A stretch of 64,000 bases of DNA from Triops longicaudatus. Its lineage: Eukaryota; Arthropoda; Branchiopoda; Notostraca; Triopsidae. The notes below the pieces were generated by a model. The model was not told the origin of the DNA. It made no database searches and worked only from the letters and a program-made list of their open reading frames with translations. A program made the translations under genes and the position numbers. Below are positions 46,754-58,700 of the stretch, one piece after another (positions within the stretch are counted from its first letter, which is position 1; every line of letters starts with the position of its first letter). The stretch is taken from assembly GCA_022885665.1 (NCBI GenBank), contig JAGQDJ010000024.1, forward strand, positions 496,001 to 560,000, given 5' to 3'.

Positions 46754-48816
46754 ATGTTGACAGGCTACGATCTTCTTTTAGAAAAAACTGGAGCCAACGG
46801 AATTTACCAGAGACGAAAACTTGTTTGCATGTACTTTGCATCCATTCTCTTATTCATGCCACGACTGACATGGATATTTTTGGGAGCCGTTCCATCCCAT
46901 AGGTGCCTTTTACCTAACGAAGATCTCGGTGCCAATTTCAGTTTGCCATACCATGTTCTCAACGAAAGCGTACCGTGGGATGCAAGAAATCAACAGTGGT
47001 CTCGTTGTTCAATGTTTGAGACGAATAGATCAGATTTTGAGAACCGTAAAGAACTTCAGTGCCAAAAATTTGTTTACGACAGAAAAGTGCATCAATCCAG
47101 TGTCGTTCAAGAGGTAATTTATATAAAGAAGTGTCTTGTGCCACCACTAATGAATGTATGCAGTGGGATTTGGTGTGCGACAGATCTTGGAAGAGGGCAA
47201 CTGCACAAGCGGTTTTTGACGGAGGAAATTCGTGTGGCGCGATTTTTTTAGGTGTTTTGTCCGACAAGTACAAAAAATTGTCATACACCATTAAAACTTG
47301 ACAAGCATTTTTTCCTACATTAGAATCGGAAGGAAAACCACACTTTTTCTTTCCGTATTGGCGCAAAGCTTTTCAGGAACTTTAGCTGGGTTAATGCCGG
47401 AATTTTACAGTTTTGTGATGTTACAGTTTGTAGTTGGTTTCACTTCAGCGGGAGCATCCGCTCTGTATATTTTGGGTTCGTATACTAATCTACAAAACAT
47501 TATTAACAAATGTAAGAAGGTTATTTTAAGTATACAATGTGTAGGTGTTGAATTTCTCGGACCGAAAGATCGAACTATACCCGGAATCATCTTCAATTTC
47601 TTTTTCACTTTTAGTTACTTCTTATTTTTAGTGTACGCTTACTTTATCGACAACTGGAGAGCACTTCAAGTGTCTGTTAGCTTAACGTCGCTAATTTTAA
47701 TGCCGTCTTGGTGGTAAGGATAGTTGCCAAATATCGCGTAGCCTGATAAGATCACTTAGGCTAATACCTGAATCGAACCGTTGGCTGATAACTAAAGGAA
47801 AGCTTCATCAAGCGAAACGGAGCATACTGCAAATCGCCAAGACCAACAAAGCAAACGTTGACCCCGCAGTTGTAGATCAAATACTACAAGAAACCTATAA
47901 TTCCAACCGAGTAAAAAACAGCGAAAAAAAGCGAAACGAGAGAGGCGTCAAAGACCTTATTCGACATCCTCAGTTGCTCTTCATCGCCATGAAAGTTTGC
48001 TTTCTTAGGTAGATGACTGTTTTTCATGTCTAGAAACCAAAATGATTGAGCTTTAGGTTTGCATGTAATGCAGCGTTCTGGGGATTGTCTTTAAACGTGT
48101 CCAACTTGGGTGGAAACGTGTTTATCAATTTTTTAATTGCGGGTGCGATTGAATTCCCTGCCAATGCATCCTTATTCGTTTTCGATAAATATATGGGCAG
48201 ACGCGTCTCTCTTTGGGGATTGTGCTTTGCAGCTGGCTCGACACTTGTTGCTACTGCCTTTGTTCCAGAAAGTAGGCGTAACAGAAAAGAGATAATGCTT
48301 TTATCGAAATTAATATGTTTCTATATAAAGACATGACTTGGTTGACTATTTCTTTCGCAATGATCGGGAAAATGGTTATTACTGCTGCCTTTGCTTTGGT
48401 CTATATCTATGCCTCAGAATTGTATCCTACCGTTGTGCGTAATGCTGCTATGGGCATTTCCTCCACCGCTGGTAAAATTGGTGGAATGGCTGCGCCTTAT
48501 ATTCTTTTACTCGTAAGATTTCATTCAGTTCAATAGTTTACGATTGATAATGCTAATTTTTTTTTTTAGGCAGATACATGGAAACCTTTGCCCATGATTA
48601 TCTACGGGTGTTTAGCACTCGTCGGTGGACTTCTAGCCTTATTACTTCCTGAAACCAAAGGCAAACCTCTGCCAGAAACAATAAATGACATGTACTTAAT
48701 TACCAAGTAATCAGTGTGACCTGCAATTATTGTTTATTAACGTTATTTCGATTCGTAGGAAACGATCTACCGTAGAAACTGAAACGACCGAAAAACTTTC
48801 TCCTAATAACAACTGA
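46754..48816 (+). CDS. SLC22-type organic ion transporter, copy 1
   Basis: Major facilitator superfamily, organic cation/anion transporter (SLC22) group: a plasma-membrane carrier with about 12 membrane segments. Substrate cannot be predicted. Exons 46754-47113, 47164-47267, 47324-47475, 47545-47713, 47760-48008, 48057-48271, 48331-48512, 48570-48706 and 48759-48816 give 541 residues. The large Cys-containing extracellular loop follows the first membrane segment (PSHRCLLP, QQWSRCSMF). WDLVCDRSWKRATAQAVF, LSDKIGRKTT, IPESNRWLITKGK, VYIYASELYPTVVRN and LPETKGKPLPETI are the family blocks. Without the last splice the protein would end at ITK-stop. The spliced form is preferred because exon sizes 137 and 58 are identical in copy 2. 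Confidence 0.92.
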
Positions 48817-49560
48817 TGACAAATGGGGACTAATTATCACATATCTGCCACCATCAAGTCTTCCCAAAAATAGTTACATACATTCCAGATTGAATGAAAA
48901 AAACTGTAAATAGCTGAACGTTAAGTCTTTTGATCTCAGGTTTAACTTCGATCAAGTTTTCGCTTTTTTTTTGAGTCGAAACGCCAATCGCATCTTCGTT
49001 TCAAAGTCGTAAATTCATGTGTGTTATACTTTAAGGTTTACAGAATAATGTGTGTCTGCACACCAGAAACATCAATGCAATCAGATGACGTTGCAAATAC
49101 AAGATAGTTTGATGCTCTTATTTTATCTTATTAACGGGTAAATTCGGTGTGTTAATTGACTACGGTCCCTCATACAACCTAGTTGCAATTGATTTCAATC
49201 CATAATGTGAAATAATCTTTTTAGATATGTCGATTTTCGATGAATTGGAAGTCACTTGAAAATGTCAGAAGACTCTTGCCAAAAATATTTGAATTGTTAA
49301 GGAGTATCGCTATTTATGCGACGAAGCATACGCACAGACAGATAAGTTATATGGGCGGCTAGGCAGCGTGGTTAAGGTACTTCTTTTATCACAGTGGTTT
49401 CATTTTCAAGGGACGAAAGGTGAAAGTCCGTTTCTTTGTCTTGAGCACTTAGTACTACTCCGTTAGCAAAACCGTGCGGAGCGTCGTAAAATTTTGTCGA
49501 GGTAGTGTTACGATAATGCGAGGCTAACGTACACAGAAGAACACAACACAGAAGTGCAAG
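48817..49560. promoter_or_regulatory. Spacer between the tandem transporters
   Basis: 744 bases without coding sequence, holding the copy 1 3' UTR and the presumed copy 2 promoter. No distinct motif identified. Confidence 0.5.
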
Positions 49561-51881
49561 ATGCTGACGGGGTACGATCTACTGCTGGAGCAAACGGGAC
49601 ACTATGGACCGTACCAGAAGCGGAAATTATTATACATGTACTTGGCCCCTATTGTGATGTTCATGTCGCGAGGAGCATGGATCTTTTTAGCAACAGTTCC
49701 ATCCCATAGATGCCAACTGCCTTGGGAAGACACCGACGCAAATTACAGCTTGCCCGACAGTGTTCTAAATGGGAGCATACCGTGGGACTCGAAAAACCAA
49801 CAATGGTCTCAGTGCTCAATGTTCAGTTCCGATGTATCAGGGGACATAACCGAAATTAAATGCGACCGTTACATTTACGATACTTCTGTTTACCAATCTA
49901 GTGCAGTCACTGAAGTAAAATGTCTTTTACTAGAAGAAAGGCAATAATATTTTCCCATTCAGTGGAACTTGGTTTGTGACCGAGCTTGGATGAGAGCAAC
50001 CGCTCAAGCTGTGTTCGAAGCAGGTGTACTTTGTGGTGCAACTATAACTGGTCTACTAGCAGATAGGTGCAAATTATTTTATAAAAAAAATATTTTAAAT
50101 ACCATCGAAGAACTTTTAACTAACCGTATCTCCCATAGATTCGGACGAAAGCTTACTCTATGTGGGGCTATAGTGGTAACGATATTTACAGGAGTATTAG
50201 CAGGAGTAATGCCGGAATTTTACAGTTTTATAACGCTCCGTTTTATCATCGGATCTGCTTCCATAGCAACGGCTACCGTATTTGTTCTAGGTATCAACTA
50301 GGCTTCTAGTAATCTATACTAACCATAAAACCACTAGCGAAGGATTTAAGCATTTTTAAACACACGAGATTAGCGATATATTTTAAGCTATTATTCTCGC
50401 GGCTCTCACGTTTTACACTTTCATTGTCATACACGATCCGCTTATTTAAAAGCTGGGGATTTCTTAATTTCTTTGTTTCTATTTTTATACATTATAATAC
50501 TAAATACTGTTTTCTAACGTACAACTCTTAAAAAAATAATGTTTTTTTTTTTATAGGTATGGAGCTTCTTGGGCCAAAAAAGCGTGTTTTAGTGAGCGTT
50601 ATTTTCAATTGCGCTTTCAGTTTCGGATTTCTTCTACTGGTGGGGTTTGCCTACGTAATAAAAGGCTGGCGATGGCTTCAAATTTCAATTAGTTTAACCG
50701 CTCTAATTTTAATACCCTATTGGTGGTACGTTGCATTTTGCTCTAATGCTTTAACTAATGGATGTAGTTTCGAATTTGAATGTTCATCCAGCTTTTCAAC
50801 TAGGGTATTGCCGGAGTCAAACAGGTGGCTTATAAGTAAAGGAAGAATTGCACAAGCCAAAGAAAATATCTTACAAGCCGCTCGAGTTAATAAACGGTCA
50901 ATTGATCCGGAATTTGTCGATAAAGTACTCCGTGAAACCCAGACAAACGCTGCAATTGAAAATGGAGCGAAGCCGGAAGATAAGAAACTCAGAGACGTGT
51001 TACGTCATCCCAAGCTGCGATTTATCGCCCTTTATCTCTGTTGCATATGGTAAGTTTATTCTTTAAAAAATTACTGGATGACTTTGTGTTTGTATATATT
51101 ATCTTAGGTATGCATGCAATGCGGTGTACTGGGGACTGTCATTCAATGTGTCTAATCTAGGAGGGAATTTATTTTTCAATTTCCTCATTTCTGCGGCTGT
51201 TGAGTTTCCCGGTTACGCCTCCCTTATTTTATTTGATAAGTACACAGGCAGGAGAATATCACTATGCGGGCTATTGCTCTTAACCGGATTGACACTTGTA
51301 ATCACACCCTTAGTTCCTGATGGTAAACTTCACACAATGTTCTACTTTTAATGCTTTCATATTAAAAAGGCTCTTAAAAGGGATGTGGTTAACAATCACC
51401 CTAGCAATGATCGGGAAAATGACAATTTCCGCTGCTTATGCACTGGTTTACACTTACACAACAGAAATTTACCCCACAGTAGTACGTAATGCAGGTATGG
51501 GCATTTCTTCCACCTCAGCTAGAATAGGAGGTATTACGGCTCCCTACATTATATTGCTGGTAATACAATGTTCCATTGAATTATACGGTCAGAGAACCAG
51601 TGTATTTTCTTTTTTTTTTAGGCCGACACTTGGAGGCCTTTGCCGATGGTTATTTACGGAATTATAGCCGTTGTCAGTGGACTTCTGTGCTTATTACTTC
51701 CTGAAACTAAAGGAAAGTCGCTGCCAGAAACGTTAGAAGACTTGGGTCTACAGAAGACGTATGTTACTACATTCTCACATAACAAACGGTAATTTAGCGT
51801 ACATTTTCCACCCCGAAACCTAGGAGACGGATACAAAATACTGAAGTGTCCGATTCACTCCTCAGAGCATCGAAATCCTAG
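49561..51881 (+). CDS. SLC22-type organic ion transporter, copy 2
   Basis: Tandem paralogue of the preceding transporter, starting MLTGYDLLLE as copy 1 does. Exons 49561-49914, 49963-50066, 50139-50290, 50557-50725, 50804-51049, 51108-51322, 51381-51559, 51622-51758 and 51824-51881 give 537 residues. Exons 2, 3, 4, 6, 8 and 9 have exactly the copy 1 lengths (104, 152, 169, 215, 137, 58) and all intron phases agree. Family blocks include PSHRCQLP, WNLVCDRAWMRATAQAVF, LADRFGRKLT, VLPESNRWLISKGR, VYTYTTEIYPTVVRN and LPETKGKSLPETL. Intron 3 is enlarged to 266 bases. A read-through of the penultimate donor would instead end at TAA 51790-51792, an alternative C terminus. Confidence 0.92.
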
Positions 51882-52498
51882 CGCCATTCTGCTACTTGAA
51901 TTAACCGCGGCAAGTGTGACGAATTTTCTACTTGTCAAGTTTCCAGTACGATTTCCTTTTCTGCGAAGAACAACAAGATTTTTTCTTCGATAATTAAATT
52001 AGGTGCTCCAATTTACTTCTGGACCTGGTTGTGGTGTAAATCTGAAATGGAGGGAACCGAGGCACTCCCTCTACAATGCCATAGTTCTGAAATTGAGGTG
52101 GAAACCAATAAATATAAAAATAATTAAGAAAAAATTATTTCTTCACAAGAATTTACTTCCATCGTTTCGAAAGCGAAATAGCTTGCATAAGGAACTAAAA
52201 TAATTTGCTTCTGCGTGTATCGAAATTCTATATCCTTCTTGCCCAGCAGACATTTGCGATTCGTGTATGGTATATATGAGTACTATTTTTCAGCGTAAGT
52301 TATTACATTTTTATCGTCGATCTTTACGGAAATAAACCTTTTAAGCTAATGGAACTTAATGGTTTAATAGAAGGGTCCTCCTCTTTGCGAACATTAATAA
52401 CTGAACAAGGGAGTACAAGAACATGCGCGTTCAAATTAGGAAGGCCGATTAACTTCATAGTTCGTACTCGATGTTTCTAGTGTACGGTACGATGCACG
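51882..52498. other. Intergenic region before the chemoreceptor gene
   Basis: AT-rich, no gene recognised. It presumably includes the receptor promoter. Confidence 0.5.
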
Positions 52499-54163
52499 AT
52501 GTGCGCAGAGGGAAGTTGGGAATCTGTTCTACCCCTTTTTAGATTTCTGCAATGCTTGGGCTGCTGGCCGTTGATAAAGTTTGAAAGAAGTAATACCTGT
52601 GGATTTTTTGTCACCTGCAAATTGTTTCTCAATCTTCATTTTGTATACAGAATGTACGAACTCTACAGAAAGAAGGGCTTGGCTTCGTATGAGAAATATT
52701 TACTTCGTGCTGTGGTACAGCATTTGCTGTTGCACCGTATTCTTTGCGTCAACCCCACTGGTTTTTCAAGCTGCGAAAGGGGAAACTTTGCATAGCAAGA
52801 TTAACAATTACTTAGATTTTCTCAGTTTTTCTGTCTTCGCTGTTGGGGTGCCTCTTACTACATTATGCCAAATGGACAAAGCCGTAAGCCTGGCTAAATG
52901 CTTGCAAAAATTGGATCTCATTTTCGGCACCACCAAGAAGGAGCAAGCTACTAACTGGCGAAGATGTTACTACATATTTTTTGCTCTTATATATCTAGTA
53001 AAATATAGCTTTGGTATAGATTTTTTTCTATATAATTCTTAGTTATCTCTTTTCATTCCTAGGTGATCGTTAATACTGGGATAAGTTTTGCTTTCAGGGA
53101 TTTTTTAAGCAACTATTTTACAGACTTACTGTGGATATACGTCGGATGTCCTACATACGGCTTTATGTTTATCTATCCCGCAGCTATACTACTATTATTT
53201 GTGCATTTAAGTTTCGTTCTGGCGCAAAAGTTTGCGGCAGTGGCGGAATGCGGTAATCGCGTATTGAGAGACATTACAGATCAAAAAGACGTTTCTGTGT
53301 TAGAAGGCTCTTTCCGGGACTGTCTTTTGTGGGTTACGTGAATCGTTACAAACCGTATAAGTAAAATTGTAATTTTGTGTAGGATGAAACAGGTTGGTTT
53401 AAAAACATCACTGAGTGGAAAAGTTGACCATATGCGGCTTATGTACTTTGAAATCGAGCGCTCTTTCGTTAGCCTTCATCGTTTATTTTCAGTCCTTTTT
53501 TCGTTCATTGTGCCGTGTCTCATGTTCCAGACCTTAGTGAACGGGTATTGTTTGTATCATTCCACTCAGATAACTTAAACGCTGCTTCATTGCCAGAGTC
53601 CTCGTGGTAAGATTGTTGTCCACGACACAGCAACTGGAGCGCGATTCGTTTTCGTTTTTAGGGTCGCTCGTTTTTGCGTTGTGTCAGTGTTTTCATAACG
53701 TAATTTTCCTGTCGTTAGCTTGCTATGCGGCTGACAACGTGGCTGCTAAGGTAAGTTGACTACCATTACGCCTTCAGTCATTTTTACTAACTGATTTTGG
53801 AAAGTCTCTTGGATTCCGTGATGTTATTCTGGGAAATAGCTCGCCGAATTTCACTCCAAAGGAACTTGCTATAGTAATAATACACTTTATCTTTCTCATA
53901 ATTCACATATTGATCTTTCCTACATTTTGCTCGGTTACATGCTCGTGCTGTTTAGATTCAATCGGTAAAGCATTGCTATCCTCAGATTGCTATCAATGCT
54001 GCAGGACTATTCAACATTAGCAGAACTCTTATGCCTTCGGTAATGTATTGCAATACGACAAATTACACTATTTATTATGTTAATTGATCTTTTTTAGATG
54101 GCTGGTACTCTGATAACATATTTTGTGATTGTCTGTCAAACGGCACAACCGGGGAAGTTTTGA
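52499..54163 (+). CDS. Gustatory-receptor-like 7-TM chemoreceptor
   Basis: Insect/arthropod gustatory receptor (7tm_7) type membrane protein, presumably a ligand-gated chemosensory channel; ligand unknown. Proposed exons: 52499-52589, 52651-52997, 53063-53337, 53383-53536, 53597-53606, 53662-53750, 53805-53873, 53986-54039 and 54098-54163, 384 residues, a typical length. The N terminus ESVLPLFRFLQCLGCWPL is GR-like. Hydrophobic segments follow (for example IYFVLWYSICCCTVFF and MFIYPAAILLLFVHLSFVLA). Late exons encode SLVFALCQCFHNVIFLSLA, then INAAGLFNISRTLMPS and TYFVIVCQ, the family's C-terminal TY-x5-Q motif. Weak points are the 10-base exon, chosen because it restores phase with good splice sites, and the donor at 53338. 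The C-terminal short exons in phase 0 are characteristic of this family. Confidence 0.82.
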
Positions 54164-55399
54164 CATTTCTGCATGCGACTCAAAAGTGACTTTATTGACC
54201 ACCGACAAACAGTGCATTAATAACAGTGGAGTTCCGATTAGAATTAATTAGTCTAGTCTGATGCGTGAAAACCAGGGCATTCGGCGGTTTTATTCCCTTA
54301 TTATTTTAAATTTTGTTTGTCTAATTCGCGGCGCTGTGACATCGGATGCTGTGCCTCTAATCCTCATAAAACTTTTTCGTACCACGCACCTATAAAAAAG
54401 ATTTGCTCTAATGTATTTTTTGTAAAACTTGTATTTTAAATTAGCTCCGTTCATTTAATAAACTGTATCGTTCGAAGCGAGTGTTACAATTTAATTTACG
54501 CGAGAAGATGCTCGATGTATGCCGTCAATAGTTTAAACCTACGATGGCATTACATGTACCAAAAAAGCTAAGCTTAGGTTTCAAACTTCACCGTGAGAAT
54601 CGTGGTAAGTTACACAAGGGTGGATGTACCCTTTTATTCATATTAGCTTACCTGTTCGACTTCTACCTACATGCATGTATACTAAGAAAAGTTTCTTGCC
54701 CCACCTCAATCCTCTACACAGGAGTCATTGATAATTTGTAATAAATATACCTACTACATTAGTCAACCTTCAACAAGCTTGAAAAAAAATGGCATTTTGA
54801 AGATTTTTCCAAATGAATTCCGTTGGGAAAATAGCACGAAGATTTTTAGCTGTGAATAGCGAACTTGATTCGAGGCTTTTGATATCTAACTTTCTTGTAA
54901 CACCACGGTATTTTATATCCCACTCGAACGTTATAAATTCGTTTAAATGTCTAATTTTTTGCGGTATCATTAAAACAGGCTCACCAGGATTGCAGTATTT
55001 CACTTAGTTTTGTGGAAAGGCTGTGTTTTATGAAACCACGTCCATACCGTAGAACCTACCCTCTTTGTGAAGTGGATATCTCGACTTTTGATAACACTTT
55101 TGTGCGCATGTACAATTCACGACACCGTGTGCTGTTACAGAGGGTAGTAAAAGGCTATTCATTTGTACCGAAGACAACAACACGTTTGTAGCGCACGCAC
55201 TGTATTTTTGTTATAGCAATCATATGCGTTCTAGATGTGCATGTATCGCCCTTACTAAAAACGTACCTAAAACGTAAATAGGTTCCGTTGCATCATGTGC
55301 GTGTTGTCTTGCGCGTGTAAATTCAATAAAAAACGTTATAACTTCCCATTGATGCTTTCCGACTGTCTTCCCGCTCTAAAGTTTAAATTGGCTTTGTTT
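54164..55399. other. Intergenic region between the receptor and XPO1
   Basis: AT-rich with no coding sequence I can support. Its right part should include the XPO1 promoter. Confidence 0.5.
54457..54462 (+). terminator. Candidate poly(A) signal of the receptor gene
   Basis: AATAAA about 290 bases after the receptor stop codon, same strand. Confidence 0.4.
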
Positions 55400-55753
55400 G
55401 CGTTCTTATGGCAACGCTGGATATGGAATCCGGTTCGCTCCGGTTCGTATTCCGTCGTTGTAGAAACACACGGTTGGCCGTTACCTCGAGGACTTTTTGT
55501 CGTGTGTATCTAGTGAGTGTGAAAAACCCGTTGTTCATTCGTCACATTTTTACTCATCATCAGGTGAGTTCGCGACACATTAAGTCATTAAATTACGGTT
55601 CAGTTAATGATGTTTTACTTGCATTGAGTGCTTTACCCCCGCAAACCCGACAAAGCCTTGATGACCGCGCTTGTTGTTGCTTTGGTGACATGAGAGCTCC
55701 TGAGTTATTTACGCCATTTCTTTTGCAGTAAGTTGGTTCTATGCCCAGACAAT
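55400..55753 (+). promoter_or_regulatory. XPO1 5' UTR with a spliced leader exon and an overlapping upstream ATG
   Basis: A strong donor CAG/GTGAGT at 55563/55564 and acceptor TTTTGCAG at 55728 predict a non-coding exon ending at 55563, its start uncertain, and an intron of 165 bases. The second exon has an out-of-frame ATG at 55741 that opens a 19-codon uORF overlapping the XPO1 start at 55754. Confidence 0.5.
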
Positions 55754-58700
55754 ATGACTACTCTAGCAGAGCAAGCTTCCAAGCTATTGGATTTTGACCA
55801 AAAGTTGGACATCAATTTGCTTGACAGTGTTGTAGGATGTATGTACACAGGCGTTGGAGAGCAGGTAACAAATATATTCACCCTAATCTATTTCTTGTCA
55901 CATAAAACTGAGTGACAATTTGTTCTTAGCAACGTATTGCACAAGAAATTCTTACCACATTGAAAGATCATCCCCAAGCCTGGACCCGGGTTGATACTAT
56001 TCTCGAATTTTCTTCCAACCCACAAACCAAGTACTATGCGTTACAGATCCTGGAATCGGTTATCAAAACACGTTGGAAAGCTTTGCCAAGGAACCAATGT
56101 GAAGGTATGACGTCACGAAAAAAATTCGTCTCAGCTTCTAATTTTACATTTTGTGCGTTCGCGTGTGATGTTTAGGTATAAAAAAATACATTGTTGGGCT
56201 CATTATCAAGACCTCGTCGGAAGCTGAGACTATGGAACGCGAGAAGACGTATTTATCGAAACTAAACATGATTCTGGTCTTGATTTTGGAACGCGAGTGG
56301 CCGAAGCATTGGCCGTCTTTCATTCCTGATATTGTGGGCTCTTCGAAAACCAACGAAAGCTTATGTCAGAACAACATGGCCATTCTGAAGCTCTTGTCAG
56401 AAGAAGTATTTGACTTTTCCTCGGGTCGAATGACTCAGACCAAAGCCAAACATTTAAAGGACACTATGTGTTCGGAGTTTTCCCAGATTTTTCAACTTTG
56501 TCAGTTTGTCATGGTAATAACCAAAACGTTACATTGACTTTCGTGGGGTGCGTAGATGATAATATTCGCTTTTTCTTTATAGGACAATTCACAAAATGCC
56601 GCTTTGGTGGGTTCCACATTGGAAACTCTCCTGCGATTTCTTAATTGGATTCCTTTGGGTTACATATTCGAGACCAAACTTATCAGTACTATGATTTATA
56701 AGGTATGATACAGTTCTGATAGTTAAAACCTTCATTATTCAGTTATTTATTTTTGTAGTTCTTAAATGTGCCCCTGTTTCGTAACGTAACGTTAAAATGT
56801 TTAACCGAAATTGCTGCTATTAACGTTGTCCCGCAGTACGGAGATGTATTTATAATGTTGTTTACCCAAACTATGGCGCAGTTGGAGCAGGTAAGAACTC
56901 GCTAATTAGATTGCCCCTCTTAATTGCCACGTTTACCTTAGATGCTTCCCATCAATACGAACATTAAAGAGGCCTACGCTCACGGCCAAGACGCTGAACA
57001 AAACTTCATCCAAAACTTGGCCATGTTCTTGTGCACCTTTCTGAAAGAGCACGGGAGTTTGGCAGAAAAAAAAGGACAGGACGAGTTCATTTTGAAGGTA
57101 ATAACCAGTTTTCGAAACTTTTCATGAACTCTGGATGGAAGTGGACCGAATCGTGCCTGTACTGACTCATCAAATGTCGTTTGTAGGCGCTCCATTATCT
57201 GTTGCTCATCTCTGAAGTGGAAGAGACGGAAATTTTCAAGATTTGTTTGGAATATTGGAACGCGTTGTGTGCGGATCTGTATCGGGAATCGCCCTTCATA
57301 AGCCCTACGTCAGTCCCACTCTTCATCACTCCCAAACCAGTGAATCCGGTGGGCGGTGCTCCACCCCCGCGGCGCCTGTTTTACCAACCAGTTTTGTCGA
57401 AACTGCGTTATATTATGATTTCGCGCATGGCTAAGCCTGAAGAAGTGCTGGTAGTGGAAAACGAAAACGGCGAAGTCGTGCGTGAGTTCATGAAAGACAC
57501 AGATTCCATCAACTTGTATAAAAACATGCGAGAAACCTTGGTTTACCTAACCCATTTGGATTATGTGGATACCGAGCGCATCATGACGGAGAAACTCCAA
57601 AACCAAGTCAATGGCACGGAATGGTCGTGGAAGAATCTCAACACGGTTAGTTTGTTTAGTGCCTTTATTTGTTCAGGACATTGTTGAGATTTTTTGTGTG
57701 TCTATTGCTAGTTGTGCTGGGCCATTGGTAGCATATCCGGTGCCATGCACGAAGAGGACGAAAAACGATTTTTGGTAACAGTCATTAAAGACCTGCTGGG
57801 GTTATGCGAACAGAAGAAGGGCAAAGATAACAAAGCCATCATTGCGTCAAATATCATGTACGTTGTGGGTCAATACCCGCGATTTCTGCGAGCACATTGG
57901 CGTTTCCTGAAAACGGTTGTCAATAAGCTTTTCGAGTTTATGCACGGTAAGTACTTTTTGCAGTAGCGAATATACTATCTAGAATAAATTCAAACTTGAT
58001 AGCGTTATTTGTTTAGAAACCCATGACGGTGTACAAGATATGGCTTGTGACACGTTCATTAAGATCGCGCAGAAATGTCGTAGACATTTTGTCCAAGTCC
58101 AAATCGGCGAAGTTATGCCTTTTATCGACGAAATTTTAAATACTATCTCTACCATCATTTGTGACTTGCAGCCACAACAGGTCAATATGTTGAAAAAGTG
58201 TTATCGTCTTTTTATTTTGTTTTATTTATTTATTTATCTTTAAAAAAAGCGTTTGGGTTCTTAGAGGCTTACAGTTATCGTCTTCTTTACAGGTTCATAC
58301 GTTTTACGAGGCTGTGGGTTATATGATAAGTGCGCAGACAGAGAAACCGGTTCAAGAAGTTTTGATAGAGCGCTATATGTCGTTGCCTAACCAAGTTTGG
58401 GATGATATTATTCTGCAAACAACGAAAGTATAAACTTTAAAAGCTTGAAAAATTGGACCTAAAAATGCGTATTGCGTTTTTCTGGGGATTTGTTTCAGAA
58501 TGTCGATGTACTTAAGGATCCCGATGCCGTAAAACAGTTGGCCAACATATTGAAAACAAACGTCCGAGCGTGTGTGGCTCTGGGCCATCCGTTTGTGAAA
58601 CAGCTGGGCAGGATTTACTTAGACATGCTCACCGTTTACAAAGTCATGTCAGAAAACATTTCGGCAGCCATTTCACTGAGTGGCGAAAATGTGACGAAGC

